64,000 bases of DNA, taken from contig JAUPTC010000214.1 in the NCBI GenBank assembly GCA_030762895.1, positions 1 through 64,000 on the forward strand, written 5' to 3'. The notes under the pieces were generated by a model. It made no database searches. It saw only the letters and a program-made list of their open reading frames with translations, and was not told the origin of the DNA. Below, piece by piece: positions 46,591 to 59,280 of this stretch (its first letter is position 1; each line of letters opens with the position of its first letter). Both the position numbers and the translations under genes were made by a program. The DNA comes from Sophora flavescens (lineage: Eukaryota > Streptophyta > Magnoliopsida > Fabales > Fabaceae).

Positions 46591-49500
46591 GTTTGGGTCA
46601 TGGGATAACCATGGGATCATGACAAGAGGGTTATGTGTTAACCATGGGATCATTGCAAGAGGGTGGGTCATGGGTTAACTTTGGGATCATGGCGTCAGGT
46701 TCATTGGTTAACCTTAGGATCATGTCGTGAGGATCATGGGTTAGCCATGATCATGGCAAAGTAGGTCAAGGGTTAACCACGGGATCATGGCGTGAGTGTC
46801 ATGGGTTAACCATAGGATCATGTTGTAAGGTTTAAGGTTTAACCATGGGATCACGACAAGTGGGTCATGTGTTATCCTAGGGATTATTAGGGCAAGCTGG
46901 GGTCATGGGTTAACAATGATTATTACGTGAGGGTCATGGATTAACCATGGGATCATGGCAAGACAGTCATGGGTTAACCATAGGATCATGGTAAGAGGGT
47001 CATGGGTTAACCATGGGATCATGGCAAGACGATCATGGGATAACCATAGGATCATGATAAGAGGTCATAGGTTAACCATGGGATCATGAAAAGAGGGTCA
47101 TATGTTAACCATGGGATCATGACTAGAGGGTCATGGGTTAACCATGGGATCTTGGCATGAGTGTCATAAGTTAACCATGGGATCATGGTAAAATGGTCAT
47201 GGTTGAACCATGGGATCATGATAAGAGGGTCATGTGTTAGCCATGGTATAATTACAAGTGGGTCATGACATAACCATGGGATCATGGCATGAGGGTCATG
47301 GGTTAACCATGGGATCATGGCATTAGGGTCATGGGTTACCCATTGGATCCTGACATGAAGGTCATGGGTTAACCAAGGTATCTTGGTGTGAGGGTCAAGG
47401 GTTAACCATCGGATCATGACAAGAAGGTCATGGGTAAACCATGGGATCATGGCAAGAGGATCGTGGGTTAACAATGGGATCTTGTCAAGTGGTTCATGGT
47501 TTAACCATGGGATCTTGGCGTAAAGGTCATCGGTTAACAATGGGAACATGTCGTTAGGGTCATGGGTTAACCATGGGATCATGACAAGTGGGTCATGTGT
47601 TAACCATGGGATCCTGGCAAGTGGGTCATGGGTGGGATCATGAGAAGTGGGTCATGAGTTAACCAATGGATCCAAGCATGATGGTCATGGGTTAGCCATG
47701 GTATCATGGCAAAGGGCTCATGGGTTAATCATGTGATCCTGGCAAGGGGATCATGGGTTAACCATGGGATCATGGCGTCAGGGTCAAGGGTTAACCATGG
47801 GATCATGGCTATAGTGTCATGGGTTAACCATGGGATCATGACAAGTAGGTCAAGGGTTAACCATGGATCATGGGAAGAGGGTCATTTGTTAACCATGGGA
47901 TCGTGGCAAGTGGGTCATTCCTTAACCATGGGATCATGGTTAAAGGGTCATGGGTTAACCATGGGATCATGACAAGAGGGTCATGTGTTAACCACGGGAT
48001 CATAGCAAGTGGGTCATGACAAAACCATGGGATCAAGGCGTGAGGGTCATGGGTTAACCATACGGTCATGGCGTGAGGTCATGGGTTAACCATGAGATCA
48101 TGTCAAGTGGGTCATGGGTTAGCCATGGGATTTGTCAAGTGGGTCACGTGTTAACCATGGGATCTTGGCAAATGGGTCATGGTTTAACGGTGGGAGCATG
48201 GCGTGAGTGTCATGGTTTAACCATGTGATCATCTTTGTGAGGTCGTGGGTTAACCATGCGATCATGTTGTGAGGGTCATGGGTTAACCATGGGATCACCG
48301 CAAGTGGGTCATGGGTTAATCATGTGATCATGACAAGGGGATCATAGGTTAACCAAAGGATCATGGTAAGGGGTCAGGTGTTCACCATGGGATCATGGCA
48401 ATTGGGTCATGGGTTAATCGTTGGATTATTGTGTGTGGGTCAAGGGTTAACCGTTGGATCATGGGGTGAGGGTCATGTGTTAACTATGGTATCATGTCAA
48501 GAGAGTCTTGGGTTAACCATGGGATCATGGCAAATGAGTCATGGGTTAACCATGGGATTATGACGTCCGGGTCATGGGTTAACCATGGGATCATGGTAAA
48601 AGGGACATGGGTTAACCATGGGATCAAGACAAGAGGGTGATGGGTTAACCATGGGATCATGGCGTGAGGGTCGTGGGTTAACCATGGGATCTTGGCATAA
48701 TGGTCATGGGATAACCATGGGATCATGGCAAGTGGGTTCTGTGTTAACCACGGGATCATGGCAAGTGGGTCATGGATTAACCATGGGATCACGACAAGGG
48801 GTTTTGTGTTAACCATATGATCATGGCAATAGGATCATGGGTTAACCATGGGATCAATGTAAAGGGTCATGGGTTAACCATGTGATCACGGTAAGGGTTT
48901 TGGGTTAACCATGGGAACATGGAAAGAGGGTCAAGGGTTAACCATGGGATCATGACAAGAGGGTCCTGAGTTAACCATCGGATCATGGCATGAGGGTCAT
49001 GGGTTAACCATGGGATCATGGAATGAGGGTCAAGGGTTAACCACGGGAACAAGACAAGAGGGTCTTGGGTTAACCATGGGATCATGGCGTGAGGATCATG
49101 GGTTAACCTTAGGATCATGGTGTTAGGGTCATGGGTGGGATCATGGCAAGAGGGTCATGGGTTAACCATGGGATATTGGAAAGAGGGTCATGGGTTAACA
49201 AAGGATCATGGCGTCATGGTCATGGGTTCACCATGGGATCATGGCAAGAGAGGTCAATGGTTAACCATGGGATCATGACAAGAAGGTCATGAGATAACCA
49301 TTGGATCATGGTGTCAGAGTCATGGGTTAACCATTGGATAATGGCATGAGGGTCAAGGGTTAACCATTGGATAATGACAAGAGGGTCTTGGGTTAACCCT
49401 GGGTTCATGGAGTGAGGGTCTTGGGTTGACCATGGGATCATGACGTTAGGGTCATGGGTGGGATCCTGGCAAGAGGGTCATGGATTAACCATGGGATCAT

Positions 49501-50403
49501 GGAAAGAGGGTCATGGATTAACCTTAGGATCATGGCGTGATGGTCATTGGTTAACCATGAGATCGTGGCAAATGGGTCATGGGTTAACTATGGGATCATG
49601 GCATAAGGGTCATGGGTTAACCATGGGATCATGCCGTCAGGGTCATGGTTTAACCATGGGATCACGACAAGTGGGTCAAATGTTATCCTAGGGATCAGGG
49701 AAAGTGGGTCATTGGTTAACCATGGAATCATTGCATGAGGGTCATGGATTAACCATGGGATCATGGCAAGACGGTCATGGGTTAACCATAGGATCATTGT
49801 AAGGGGGTCATAGGTTAACCATGGGATCATGACAAGAGGGTCATGGGTTAACCATGGGATCATGGCAAGTGGGTCATTACAGAACCTTGCGATCATGGCG
49901 TGAGGGTCATGGGTTTACCATGGGATCTTGGCATGAGGGTCTTGTGATAACCATGGGATCTTGGTAAGAGGGTCATGGTTTATCCATGGGATCATTACAA
50001 GTAGGTCATAGGATAACCAAGGATCGTGGGAAGTGGGTCATTTGTTAATAATGGGATCATGGAAAGTGGGTCATTCCTTAACCATGGGATCACGGTTAAA
50101 GGGTCATGGGTTAACCATGGGATCATGGCAAGAGGGCCATGTGTTAACCCTGGGATCATGGTAAGAGGGTCATGGTTTAACCATGGGATCATGATAAGAG
50201 TGTCATGTGTTAACCATGTGATCTTGACTAATGGTACATGACAAAACCATATGATCATGGCGAGAGGGTCATGGGTTAACCATGGGATCTTGGCGTGAGG
50301 GTCATGAGTTAACCATGGGATCATGGTAAGAGGGTCATGGTTTAATCATGGGATCATGACAAGAGGGTCATGGGTTAACCATGGGATCATGACAAATGGG
50401 TCT
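46591..50403 (+). repeat. 33-bp satellite block I
   Basis: About 115 regular units, the best-preserved block. The segment 48415-48900 repeats the variant order of 39655-40240, 41455-41990 and block H. A 176-codon frame on the minus strand (47582-47052) is open only because the unit is 11 codons long. It ends at 50403 against a 5'-truncated copia LTR. Confidence 0.95.
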
Positions 50404-51759
50404 TGACGAGAAGTGCTCGTCCACTCTAGTGACGAAGCGCTAGTCCACTAAAGTGACGAAGCGCTCGTCCACTAAAAGTAACGAAGCGTTCATCCTTGAA
50501 GTGATAGAAGTGCTCGTCTACTAGGTTACGTTCAACCAGTTAAAGGAGTATCCGTTCAATGGCGTGGCATACGGAGCTCGTCTACTAGGTTACGTTCAAC
50601 CAGATTAAAGGAGTATCTGTCCATTGGCGTGGCATATGGAGCTCGTCTACTAGGTTACGTTCAACCAGATTCAAGATGGACGCGCTTATCTTATGAACAC
50701 GAATTCTATAAGAATTATTAGAATCTTATTTCAAGAACCAGAATCAAGAAAAGTCAGAAGTTACCCTCTCAAGCAACCTCGTTTATTAGAACCAAAGACC
50801 AGTTAAATAATGCTTCCCACATGCTTTATTCCCTTGTACATCTGATCCTTACACGAAAAGGGAATTGTACTCGTTATAGTACAAAAAGCTCACTGCACAA
50901 CTATGATATGGCCATATCACGATGCATAAAGCCATGATCCTTCATGTTAGAGTAAAACCAACGTTCCTATTGCATTAATGGCTGCCCATAACGACTCTAT
51001 TGCATTTAATGAAGTTCTTTGAAGCCTACATCTGAGGGAATGTCTCTAACGGATCCTAAATGCTTGACTATAAATACATAAGTCATTGAAGATGAAGTAT
51101 AGAGAATACACATAACATTAAAGAGCCATTACTCTGCGCATTAAATTCTTCATTCTTTCATTATGTATTCTTCAATCATTTGAAGTTATTATGCAGACTT
51201 TCCCAAGCTTTACATTTAAACCACTCTCTGAGTGTTAGTGAAAGATCTGTTTATCTGAAGTTGTATTTATTACAAACCAAATCTCTCAAACAAACCTGAG
51301 TGAGCCTGAAGAGGCTAGGTGTGCAAAGAATACTTGTCTTTGAGCCTGAAGAGGCTAGGTGTAGAGGCTAGGTGTGCAAAGAATACTTGTCTTGGAGCCT
51401 GAAGAGGCTTGGTGTGCAAACAATACTTGAGTCTGTAACCTGATCAGTTATAGTGGATAAATCTTGGTGTTGCCAAGGAGGACGTAGCTCTTTGCTTTGA
51501 AGGGTGAACCAGGATAATTAACTGTGTCAATCTCTCTTTCCTTTTAAACTCTTTAGTTGCTTTAGTTTTCTTATATGTTTATCAAGTGGTGTAGTTGCCA
51601 AAGTTACTGTTAAAATTTCATCACACAGGTCACCCGTCTGTCCTGTATATTTCCACTCGTCTGAACTACGCTTCTGTTTGCGAAAAGATTTCAACTTTGT
51701 TTAAATTCTGATAAACACAATTCAACCCCCCCTTCTCGTGTTTATAGTTGTCTATTTCA
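50404..51759 (+). repeat. E7 5' LTR, 5' truncated, with internal repeats
   Basis: It begins inside a series of ~24-bp units (CGTCCACTAAAGTGACGAAG type, 50410-50510), followed by ~63-bp units (CTCGTCTACTAGGTTACG type, 50512-50675) and later ~45-bp units around GAGCCTGAAGAGGCTAGG (51300-51420). It ends GTCTATTTCA at 51759. Relative to the 3' LTR it has about 360 bp more. Confidence 0.88.
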
Positions 51760-51830
51760 GTTGGTATCAGAGCTCAGCCTCTGGGTTGAGCATCTAACAA
51801 TGTAGAGGTAAAAGGTCCTGAAGAATAGAC

Positions 51831-54400
51831 ATGACTTCTAGAGCTAGTTCAAGTGGAAGTCACCCGGGATCAGTATGAGCTTCCCTAACCAGGCCTTCTT
51901 ACTTCAATGGAGAAAACTTCAACTAATTGAAAGATAGATTTCAATGGTTCATTCTATCTACAAACTCTGATCTTTGGGATGTCATTACAGATGGTCCATT
52001 CATTCCCAAGAATGATGATAACACTGGCAAACCAAAAGCTCAGTGGACTACTGCAGAATAGACAAAATTGGAGCTGAACCACAAATCTAGATATAACATC
52101 ATTTGTGCTCTCAGTCCTGAGGAGTTTGAGAAGTGCTTGTGACTCTCCCAAATAAATATGGGACACTTTAGTTGTCACACATGAAGGAACAGACCAAAGT
52201 CAAAGAGTCAAAGATTGCCATACTTATCAAAAAGTATGAAGCTGTTTGTCATGGAGGAAGGAGAATGCATTGCTCAAATGATAGGAAGATTTCAAACTAT
52301 AGCCAACAGTTTAAAATCTCTTGGTAAAATCGATACCAATGCTGAGAAGGTTGGAAAGATTCGAGAGAAGTCTACCTAAACAGTGGAGACTTTTGGTCAC
52401 CGCTATCTCTCAAGCCAAGGATCTCACTACCTTGACTATGGATGAACTTCTTGGAACACTCACTTGTTCATGAGCAAGAACTTGGAGATGATGTTGCACC
52501 AAAGTGATGCAAACCAAGAATGATGTCCAATTTAAGGCCAAATTAGTTTTGATGAAAATTTTATTTTCGTTTGTAATGAACCCGTATTCTTGTTTTGGGC
52601 TGTATCTTGAGCTACAAATCTCCGATTCATACGTTCTTTGATGCGTTGGAAAGATGAACAGATTATAATGATGCAAACCAAGAATGATGTCCAATTTAAG
52701 GCCAAATTAGTTTTGATGAAAATTTTATTTTCGTTTGTAATGAACCCATATTCTTGTTTGGGCTGTATCTTGAGCTACACATCTCCGATTCATACGTTCT
52801 TTGATGCGTTGGGAAATATGAGGAGATTATCTACAAATCGTATTTCAAGCCTCTTGACCATATTCGGGTTATATCATGACAAAAATATTGTTTTTATTTT
52901 TACACGAATTTGGAAGCTTAGTTGGGAAGAATCTTTTGGCTTGCATGCCTCAAGTAACTCCTTTAAATTTTTAGCCTTTTTAATGTTTTGTTTTATTAGG
53001 GAGGAATCTTTGGCATTAAATTGTAATTGATTATGGGAGGATTACACTTTTAATATGAGAAGCAAGTGTAATCACACATAATTAGGGGGAATGAAAAGTC
53101 AAGATGAGTGATTTTTAGGCCAATTAACGCGTGATCTTAGGCCAGCTCTCTATATATAAGACACCCCTAAACACATGAATGATAACTTTGATGTTCAATT
53201 TGGTTTTTACCAATTGTGAGAGTGTTTTCTCTCTTGGGTTCTTTGTTGAACCAACCCCTTTGATCTTATCAAGAGTCCAAGACCCTTGTGGCGATCCTCA
53301 ACTTGGCTTATCAAATCGCCTTGGATTTGTGGCGCCTACCACCCATTTCTCATCTTATCCAATTTTGTATTTCTTCTTCTATAATTTTTGTTGTCACTCA
53401 AGGATAGATCCGAAAATTTATATGCTCCTTCTTAGGATCATATCACAAAGAAGGGCAAGTCAATTGCTTTGAAAGCTGATCAAAAGTCAGCAAAAGTTTC
53501 CAAGACTCTAAAGGCAGACGAGTCATCCAGTGATGCTGACCTATTGATCACGAGGACTCTGAGAGTGATGAAGACTTGTCTCACCTGACCAAGAAGATAA
53601 AGCTTCTCCTACAAAAAAGAAGTTCAAGAAGGATAAGCCATTCAGAAGGTTCAACAAGGACAAGAACCTCAAAAAATCCACTTCAACAGACAAAAGTCCA
53701 ATTGTCTGCTATGAGTGCAAGAAGCCTGGTCACATCAAGGCTGAATGTCCTCAACTCAAGAAGGCCCCTTTTATGAATTTCTTCTAGAAGAAGAAGAAAA
53801 GAATGATGACTACTTGGGAGGATCTGGAGTCAACATCTTCTGATGAAGAAACAGAGGAAGAAGCCAATCTCTGTTTGATGGCCAACACTGACTCAGACTC
53901 AGACAATTTGGTACATCCTGACTATGAGGAATTACTTGATGCCTATGAGGAGTTGCTGGAGGAATCCAACTGCTTATCTAAGGCCTTCAAATCCCTCAAG
54001 AGAGAGTATGTAAAGCTCACCAGTGAGCATAAACAGAAATCTCAAGAGTGTGAGAAGCTGGCTAAAGAGAACAATGAGATAAAGACTGAAAAGTCTAATG
54101 AAGCTAAGATCTCAAGTGAAACATCACCTTCTGAAGAAGTTGAAAAACTTCAACACAAAGTGGAAGAGCTCACTTCTGATCTTGCCAAATTTGTTAATGG
54201 TAGAGATAATCTGACTAAGCTACTTGGTCATCGGAGGCACTCTCTTAACAAAGAAGGTATTGGATATGTCCATCGGACACATCATAAAGTATCAAATAAA
54301 GCTTTTACAATATCTATTAAGTTAATCGTAACCAAATCTACACCTGTCTCTAACTGTGGAAAAAAGCAGGACATGTTATGTCTAAGTATACCATAAGAAG
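51831..54400 (+). pseudogene. gag: copia gag, stops and frameshifts, interrupted by a solo LTR
   Basis: The start ATG at 51831 (MTSRASSSGSHPG) is soon followed by stops, but the copia Gag domain can be traced (WDVITDGPFIP, LSPEEFEKC, ESTGAQMIGRF-like, LTTLTMDELLG) to 52499. After the solo LTR it resumes with Lys/Ser-rich sequence, a zinc knuckle CYECKKPGHIKAEC (53709-53750) and a long acidic, coiled-coil segment (53803-54230). Open stretches are short apart from the 197-codon frame at 53803-54396. Confidence 0.85.
52505..53445 (+). mobile_element. G2c solo LTR in copia gag, with duplicated 5' end (TSD CAAAG)
   Basis: Flanked by the perfect duplication CAAAG (52500-52504, 53446-53450). The first 164 bp of the LTR occur twice in tandem (52505-52668 and from 52669), then the rest follows to GGATCATATCA. 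It contains TATATATAAG (53151-53160) and the hairpin series. The interruption proves the G2 family was active after E7 inserted. Confidence 0.95.
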
Positions 54401-55540
54401 AGAAGGAAGTCTTCACGGACTCGTAGAACTAACGAGAAAAGGACCCGAGAAAAATATGGGTACCTAAAGATCGAAAATATTTTTATTCCAGATGTCCTCA
54501 GCAGGACAAAGAAAACACCACTCTTTGGTACCGAGCAGTGGTTGCTCGCGTCATATGACGGGGAGAAAGGTCTATGTTCCTAGACCTCCAACTTAAGAAA
54601 GGAGGACACATTGCCTTCGGAGGGAATCAAAAGGGAAGGTTATAGAAATTGGTACTATTGGTGGTAAACCCCCTCTTCCCTCTATATCTAATGTTCTTAT
54701 GGTTAAAGGATTAAGACGCAATTTGCTTAGCATAAGTCAATTATGTGATAGTGGTTTTGATGTTTCCTTTACCAAGGATGTATGCATAGTTAAAGACTGT
54801 TGTGGCAAAACCCTCTTTTCAACTAAAAGACAACAAAATCTTTATAAGATTGAGCGGGCGATCTGAGTGTAACCTTTATCGATGTCTAAAGAGAATGAGA
54901 AATGGTTATGGCATAAGAAACTAGGACATGCTAGTATGAAACTAATTTCTAAATTAAAAAGGATTAATCTTGTGAGAGGATTGTCCGATATTAGTTTTAA
55001 GAAAGTTGTCTTGTGTGATGCATGTCGAGAGAGGTAAGCAGATAAAATCAAGTGTCAAATCTAAAAACCAAGTATCAACCTCTAGACCTCTTGATTTTTT
55101 ACACATGAATCTGTTTGGACCGATTAGTGTTGCCCGACTGGATGGAAGAAAATATGGATTTGTCATAGTTGATGACTATTCTAGATACACATGGGTACTC
55201 TTCCTAACACACAAGGATGAGTCTTTTAAGGCTTTCTCAGTATTCCGGAAAAGAGTACAAAATGAGCGGGGTTTATCTATTTCTACCCTTAGAAGTGATG
55301 GGGGAGAATTTGAAAATGAGTAGTTTAGACAGTTCTGTGAGGAGAATGGAATCACACACAATTTCTCTACACCTAGAACTCCACAACAAAATGGAGTGGT
55401 TGAGAGAAAGAACAGATCTCTGCAAGAGATGGCTTGATCTATGCTCAATGAAAATAATGTCCCTAAGTACTTCGGGCAGAAGCTATGTAACTTGCTTGTT
55501 ATGTACAAAACAAAATACTTATTAGGCCTTTTCTAAAAAG
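54400..55540 (+). pseudogene. pol: copia protease and integrase, disrupted
   Basis: A protease remnant SSGCSRHMTG is seen near 54530-54562; a small deletion just before it removes the catalytic Asp. The integrase zinc domain (WHKKLGHAS ... CDACRER) lies at 54900-55035. The integrase core is at 55006-55500: the first catalytic Asp is replaced by Asn (HMNLFGP), the second is kept in LRSDGGEFEN and the Glu in QQNGVVERKNRS. There is a TAG after EFENE and one frameshift. Confidence 0.87.
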
Positions 55541-55553
55541 GACTCCTTATGAA

Positions 55554-56902
55554 TTGTGGAAAGGAAAAAGCCCCAACATATCTTATTTTCATGCTTTTGG
55601 ATGTGAATGTTTTATTATGAATACCAAAGATAATCTTGGAAATTTTGATTCTAAGGTAGATAAAGGTATTTTTGTAGGATATTCTGAAATGTCTAAGGCT
55701 TTTAGAGTTTACAATTCAAGAACTTGTATTATTTAAGAATCTGTTCATGTTAAATTCAATGATGAATTAAAGACTGATGAAGAACTATCAGATCTGGAAG
55801 ATGATCTTGCAGGTCTTGATATAAACAAGCCGAGAAAGTCAACAACCCGATCTAACCAAAAGCAGAACTGTGCCTGAGGGTGACGGACAAGTGGAACAAG
55901 CGAGTCAGCACACAAGTCAAGATCTTCATTATGATCTCAAAAGGGATTTGAAGTTCAACTCTCATCACCCTAATGATCTTATTATTGGAAATCCTTATGA
56001 AGGAGTAAGAACCAGATCCACATTAAGAGAATCAAGCAATGTGGCCTTTATTTCATATTTGGAGCCTAAACGCATTGAAGAAGCTCTTGAGGATGAAAAC
56101 TGGATTCTTGCTATACAAGTAGAACTTAACTGATTCACCGAAATGATGTCCAGGACTCTTGTTTCTAAGCCTAAAAACAAGTCGGTTATTGGAACAAGAT
56201 GGGTCTTGAGAAATAAATTGGATGAAGATGGTAAAGTTGTCGAGAAATAAGGCAAGGTTAGTAGCTCAAGGCTATAACCAACCAGAAGGTATCGATTATC
56301 TTGAAACCTTTGCACCTATAACTAGAATAGAAGCCATACGCATTTTAATGTCATATGCTTCACAACACCAAATTACCCTGTTTCAAATGGATGTAAAAAG
56401 TGCTTTTCTTAATGGCATAATTTAAGAAGAAGTGTATGTTAAACAACCCCCTGGTTTTGAGGATACTGATAAACCAGATCACGTTTTCAAACTTAAAAAG
56501 GCATTATATGGTTTGAAACAAGCACCTAGAGCATGGTATGATAGATCCAGTTCTTTTCTCATGCATAATGTTTTTACTAGAGGACAAGCTGACACTACTC
56601 TGTTCAAGAAATGCTCTAAAAAGGACTTTATTATAGTTCAAATATATCCTGATGATATTATTTTTGGAGCAACTAATGAAAAGTTGTGCAAGGAATTTTC
56701 AAATCTAATGCAAGCTGAATTTGAGATGAGCATGATGGGAGAATTGAAGTTCTTCCTTATATTACAAATCAAGCAGACAAGTGATGGAATTTATATTCAT
56801 CAACAAAAATATACCAAGGAGATACTCAAGAAATACAAAATGGAAAATGCAAAACTCATGAAAACCCCTTTGCAACCCAATGCAAAACTAAGCGAGAGAT
56901 GA
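55554..56902 (+). pseudogene. pol: copia reverse transcriptase region, several stops
   Basis: The linker (FHAFGCECFI, KVDKGIFVGYS) leads into RT at about 56180-56902: VAQGYNQPEGIDY, FQMDVKSAFLNG with the catalytic Asp, [14 protein letters not shown], and the YxDD box which reads YPDDIIFGA instead of the usual YVDD. A stop after FLNGII (56426) and others upstream break the frame. The 156-codon stretch 56432-56902 is fully open. Confidence 0.88.
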
Positions 56903-57109
56903 TGAAGGTAAAAAGGTAGATCAAACTGTCTACGGAGGTATGATTGGCTCTCTCTTGTACTTAACTTCAAGCAGAACTGCCATTCAATTTAGTGTTTGTA
57001 TGTGTGCTAGATTCCAATCGATCCTAGAGAATCTCATCTTAAAGGCTGTTAAATGAATATTTAGATATTTGCTTGGAACTACTAATCTTGGTTTCTTTGT
57101 ATTTAAGAT

Positions 57110-57600
57110 AAAAAAATACGATTAGTGGGAAATTGTGGCGCTAATTTTCTTGGAGGAGAGAATAGAAAGAAAAAGCATCGGTGGAGGATGTCACTTCATT
57201 GGAGCAAGTTTAGTCTCATGGTGAAGCAAGAGGCGGACAACCATTGCCCCTCTCTCTTTGAAGCAGAATACATCTCTCTTTGCCGATTCTTTGCTCTCAA
57301 CTCTTATAGGTAAAACATCAACTTGAGGATTACTCTATTTATGAACATAACATATCTGTATGGTGTGATAATTCTAATGCTATATGCTTAACCAAAAATC
57401 CAATTCAGCATTCTAAGGCTAAGCAAATTGAAATCAAACATCATTTTATTAGGGATTATATTCAGAAAGTCATCTTTGATATTAAGTTTGTTAAAGCTGT
57501 AAATCGGTGGCTGATATTTTCACTAAACCCCTCGCATAAGAAAGGTTTTTATTTATTAGAGATAATCTAAACATACATTACATTGTTGAATGACATGTCC
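57110..57600 (+). pseudogene. pol: copia RNase H remnant
   Basis: A scrambled start (57125-57313) is followed by recognisable C-terminal motifs: EAEYISL, WCDNSNAICLTKNP, HSKAKQIEIKHHFIRD and a tail before TLNP-like sequence. The frame shifts at least twice. The next ~500 bp to the 3' LTR holds a CAGGGGGAGTGATG purine-rich site near 57690 and nothing else I can identify. Confidence 0.78.
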
Positions 57601-58103
57601 GAATGTTAACTTTATGCGTGCTTTATCACTGTCTATGCTAAATTTGTCTTTACTCCTATATACATGTTCTTTTAACTAAGCATTTGTTCAGGGGGAGTGA
57701 TGATACAATAGTTTAAGTGGAGTATGTCTCATAAAACTTGATAACCCTTTTTGATGTTGACAAAAGGGGAGAAATGAGAAATGTGATAGAAATGTGTTAT
57801 AGAAGAATGAATATGAATGAATATCATATGAATCTTAAATAATACATGGACATGAGTATGTTACGATAGTTGCTATAATTGCTCGAGATAAATCTTAAGT
57901 AAGATTGCTCGATAATAATTTCAAAGTAAAACAAGTCAAACTTATTGCTCTGATAATTTCAAAGTTAAGCGGATTATATGGTTAATCTTAATGTGCGATC
58001 AAGCATCTGCATGACCAGTCCCCTTAAGAAAATTTCAACTCTGTCTAATATATGCTATTTTCTTTGTTGATATTTTTACGAGGCATCATCAAAAAGGGGA
58101 GAT

Positions 58104-59280
58104 TGTTAAGTCTCTAAAATGTCTAACGTGCATTTCCCTAAGTTTTGATGAGAACTAAACATTGGTTAATGATTTAATTAACCTTCATATTGGTTGCTAA
58201 CCTTTCTATCTAGTGTCTGATTAAAACTATAAGAAGCGATCGTCCACTAAAGTGGCAGACGCCACGTCCACTAAAGTGAGGAAGTACTCATCCACTAAAG
58301 TGGCGAAGTGCTTCGTCCACTAAAGTGACGAAGCGCTCGTCCACTAAAGTGATAGAAGTGCTCGTCTACTAAATTACGTTCAACGATTAAAGGAGTATCC
58401 GTCCAATGGCGTGGCATATGAAGCTCGTCTACTAGATTACGTTCAACCAGATTAAAGGAGTATCCATCCAATGGCGTGGCATATGGGGCTCGTCTATTAG
58501 CCCATCCGAATGTAAAATCTTAAATGGCTAGATGGGCCGCGGTTATTTTGAGATGGGCGTGCTTATCTTATGTCCGCGAATTCTATAAGAATTATCATAA
58601 TCTTATTTCAAGAACCAGAATCAAGAAAAGTCCGAAGTTACTCTCTCAAGCAACCTCGGTTATCAGAACCAAAGACCGGTTAAAGAATGCTTCCAACATG
58701 CTTTATACCCTAGTACCTTTGGTCCTTACGAAAAAGAGAATTATACTCAGCAAATTATAAAAAGCTCTCTGCAAAACTACGATATGGCTGTATCCACGAT
58801 GCATAAAGTCATGATCCTTCATGTTAGAGTACAACCAGCATTCCTATTACATTAATGGCTTCCCGAGCGACTCTATTTCATTTAATGAAGTTACGCTTGA
58901 AGCCAACATACGAGGAATGTCTCTAACAGATCCTAAATGCTTGAAGACTATAAATACGAAGTCATTGAAGATGAAGTATAGAGAATACACATAACATTAA
59001 AGAGCCATTACTTTGCTTTGAAGAGTGAACCAGGATAAATAACTGTGTCAATCTCTCTTTCCTTTTAAACTCTTTAGTTGCTTTAGTTTTCTTATACATT
59101 TATCAAGTGGTGTATTTGCCAAAGTCATCTGTTAAAATTTCATCCACAGGTCACCCGTCTATCTGTATCTTTCAACTCAAATGCGAACTAAGCTTCTATT
59201 TGAGAAAAGATTTCAACTTTGTTTAAATTATGATAAACACAATTCAACCCCCATTCTCGTATTTATAGTTGTCTATTTCA
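58104..59280 (+). repeat. E7 3' LTR, full 5' end, internal deletion
   Basis: 1177 bp from TGTTAAGTCTC to GTCTATTTCA. It has five ~24-bp CCACTAAAGTG units (58240-58365) and two to three ~63-bp units (58366-58500). About 360 bp present in the 5' LTR (between ATTACT and CTTTGCTTTGAAG) is missing at 59012. Confidence 0.9.

Larger units (their letters stand above)
50404..59280 (+). mobile_element. E7: decayed Ty1/copia element
   Basis: 5' LTR (50404-51759, first ~130 bp missing), primer site TTGGTATCAGAGC (51761-51773), gag, protease, integrase, reverse transcriptase, RNase H in copia order, purine tract (AAAAAGGGGAGATTG, about 58091-58105) and 3' LTR (58104-59280). Many stops and frameshifts make it inactive. 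A solo G2c LTR sits in gag. Satellite lies on both sides, but the missing LTR start prevents a TSD test. Confidence 0.93.

Noticed and set aside
47052..47582. 176-codon minus-strand frame, and other long frames in satellite (60518-60886, 60525-60929, 41515-41856, 49588-49896)
   Set aside because: They are repeats of an 11-residue unit, open because the satellite unit is 33 bp and lacks stops in that phase; they overlap on both strands and start at arbitrary places.
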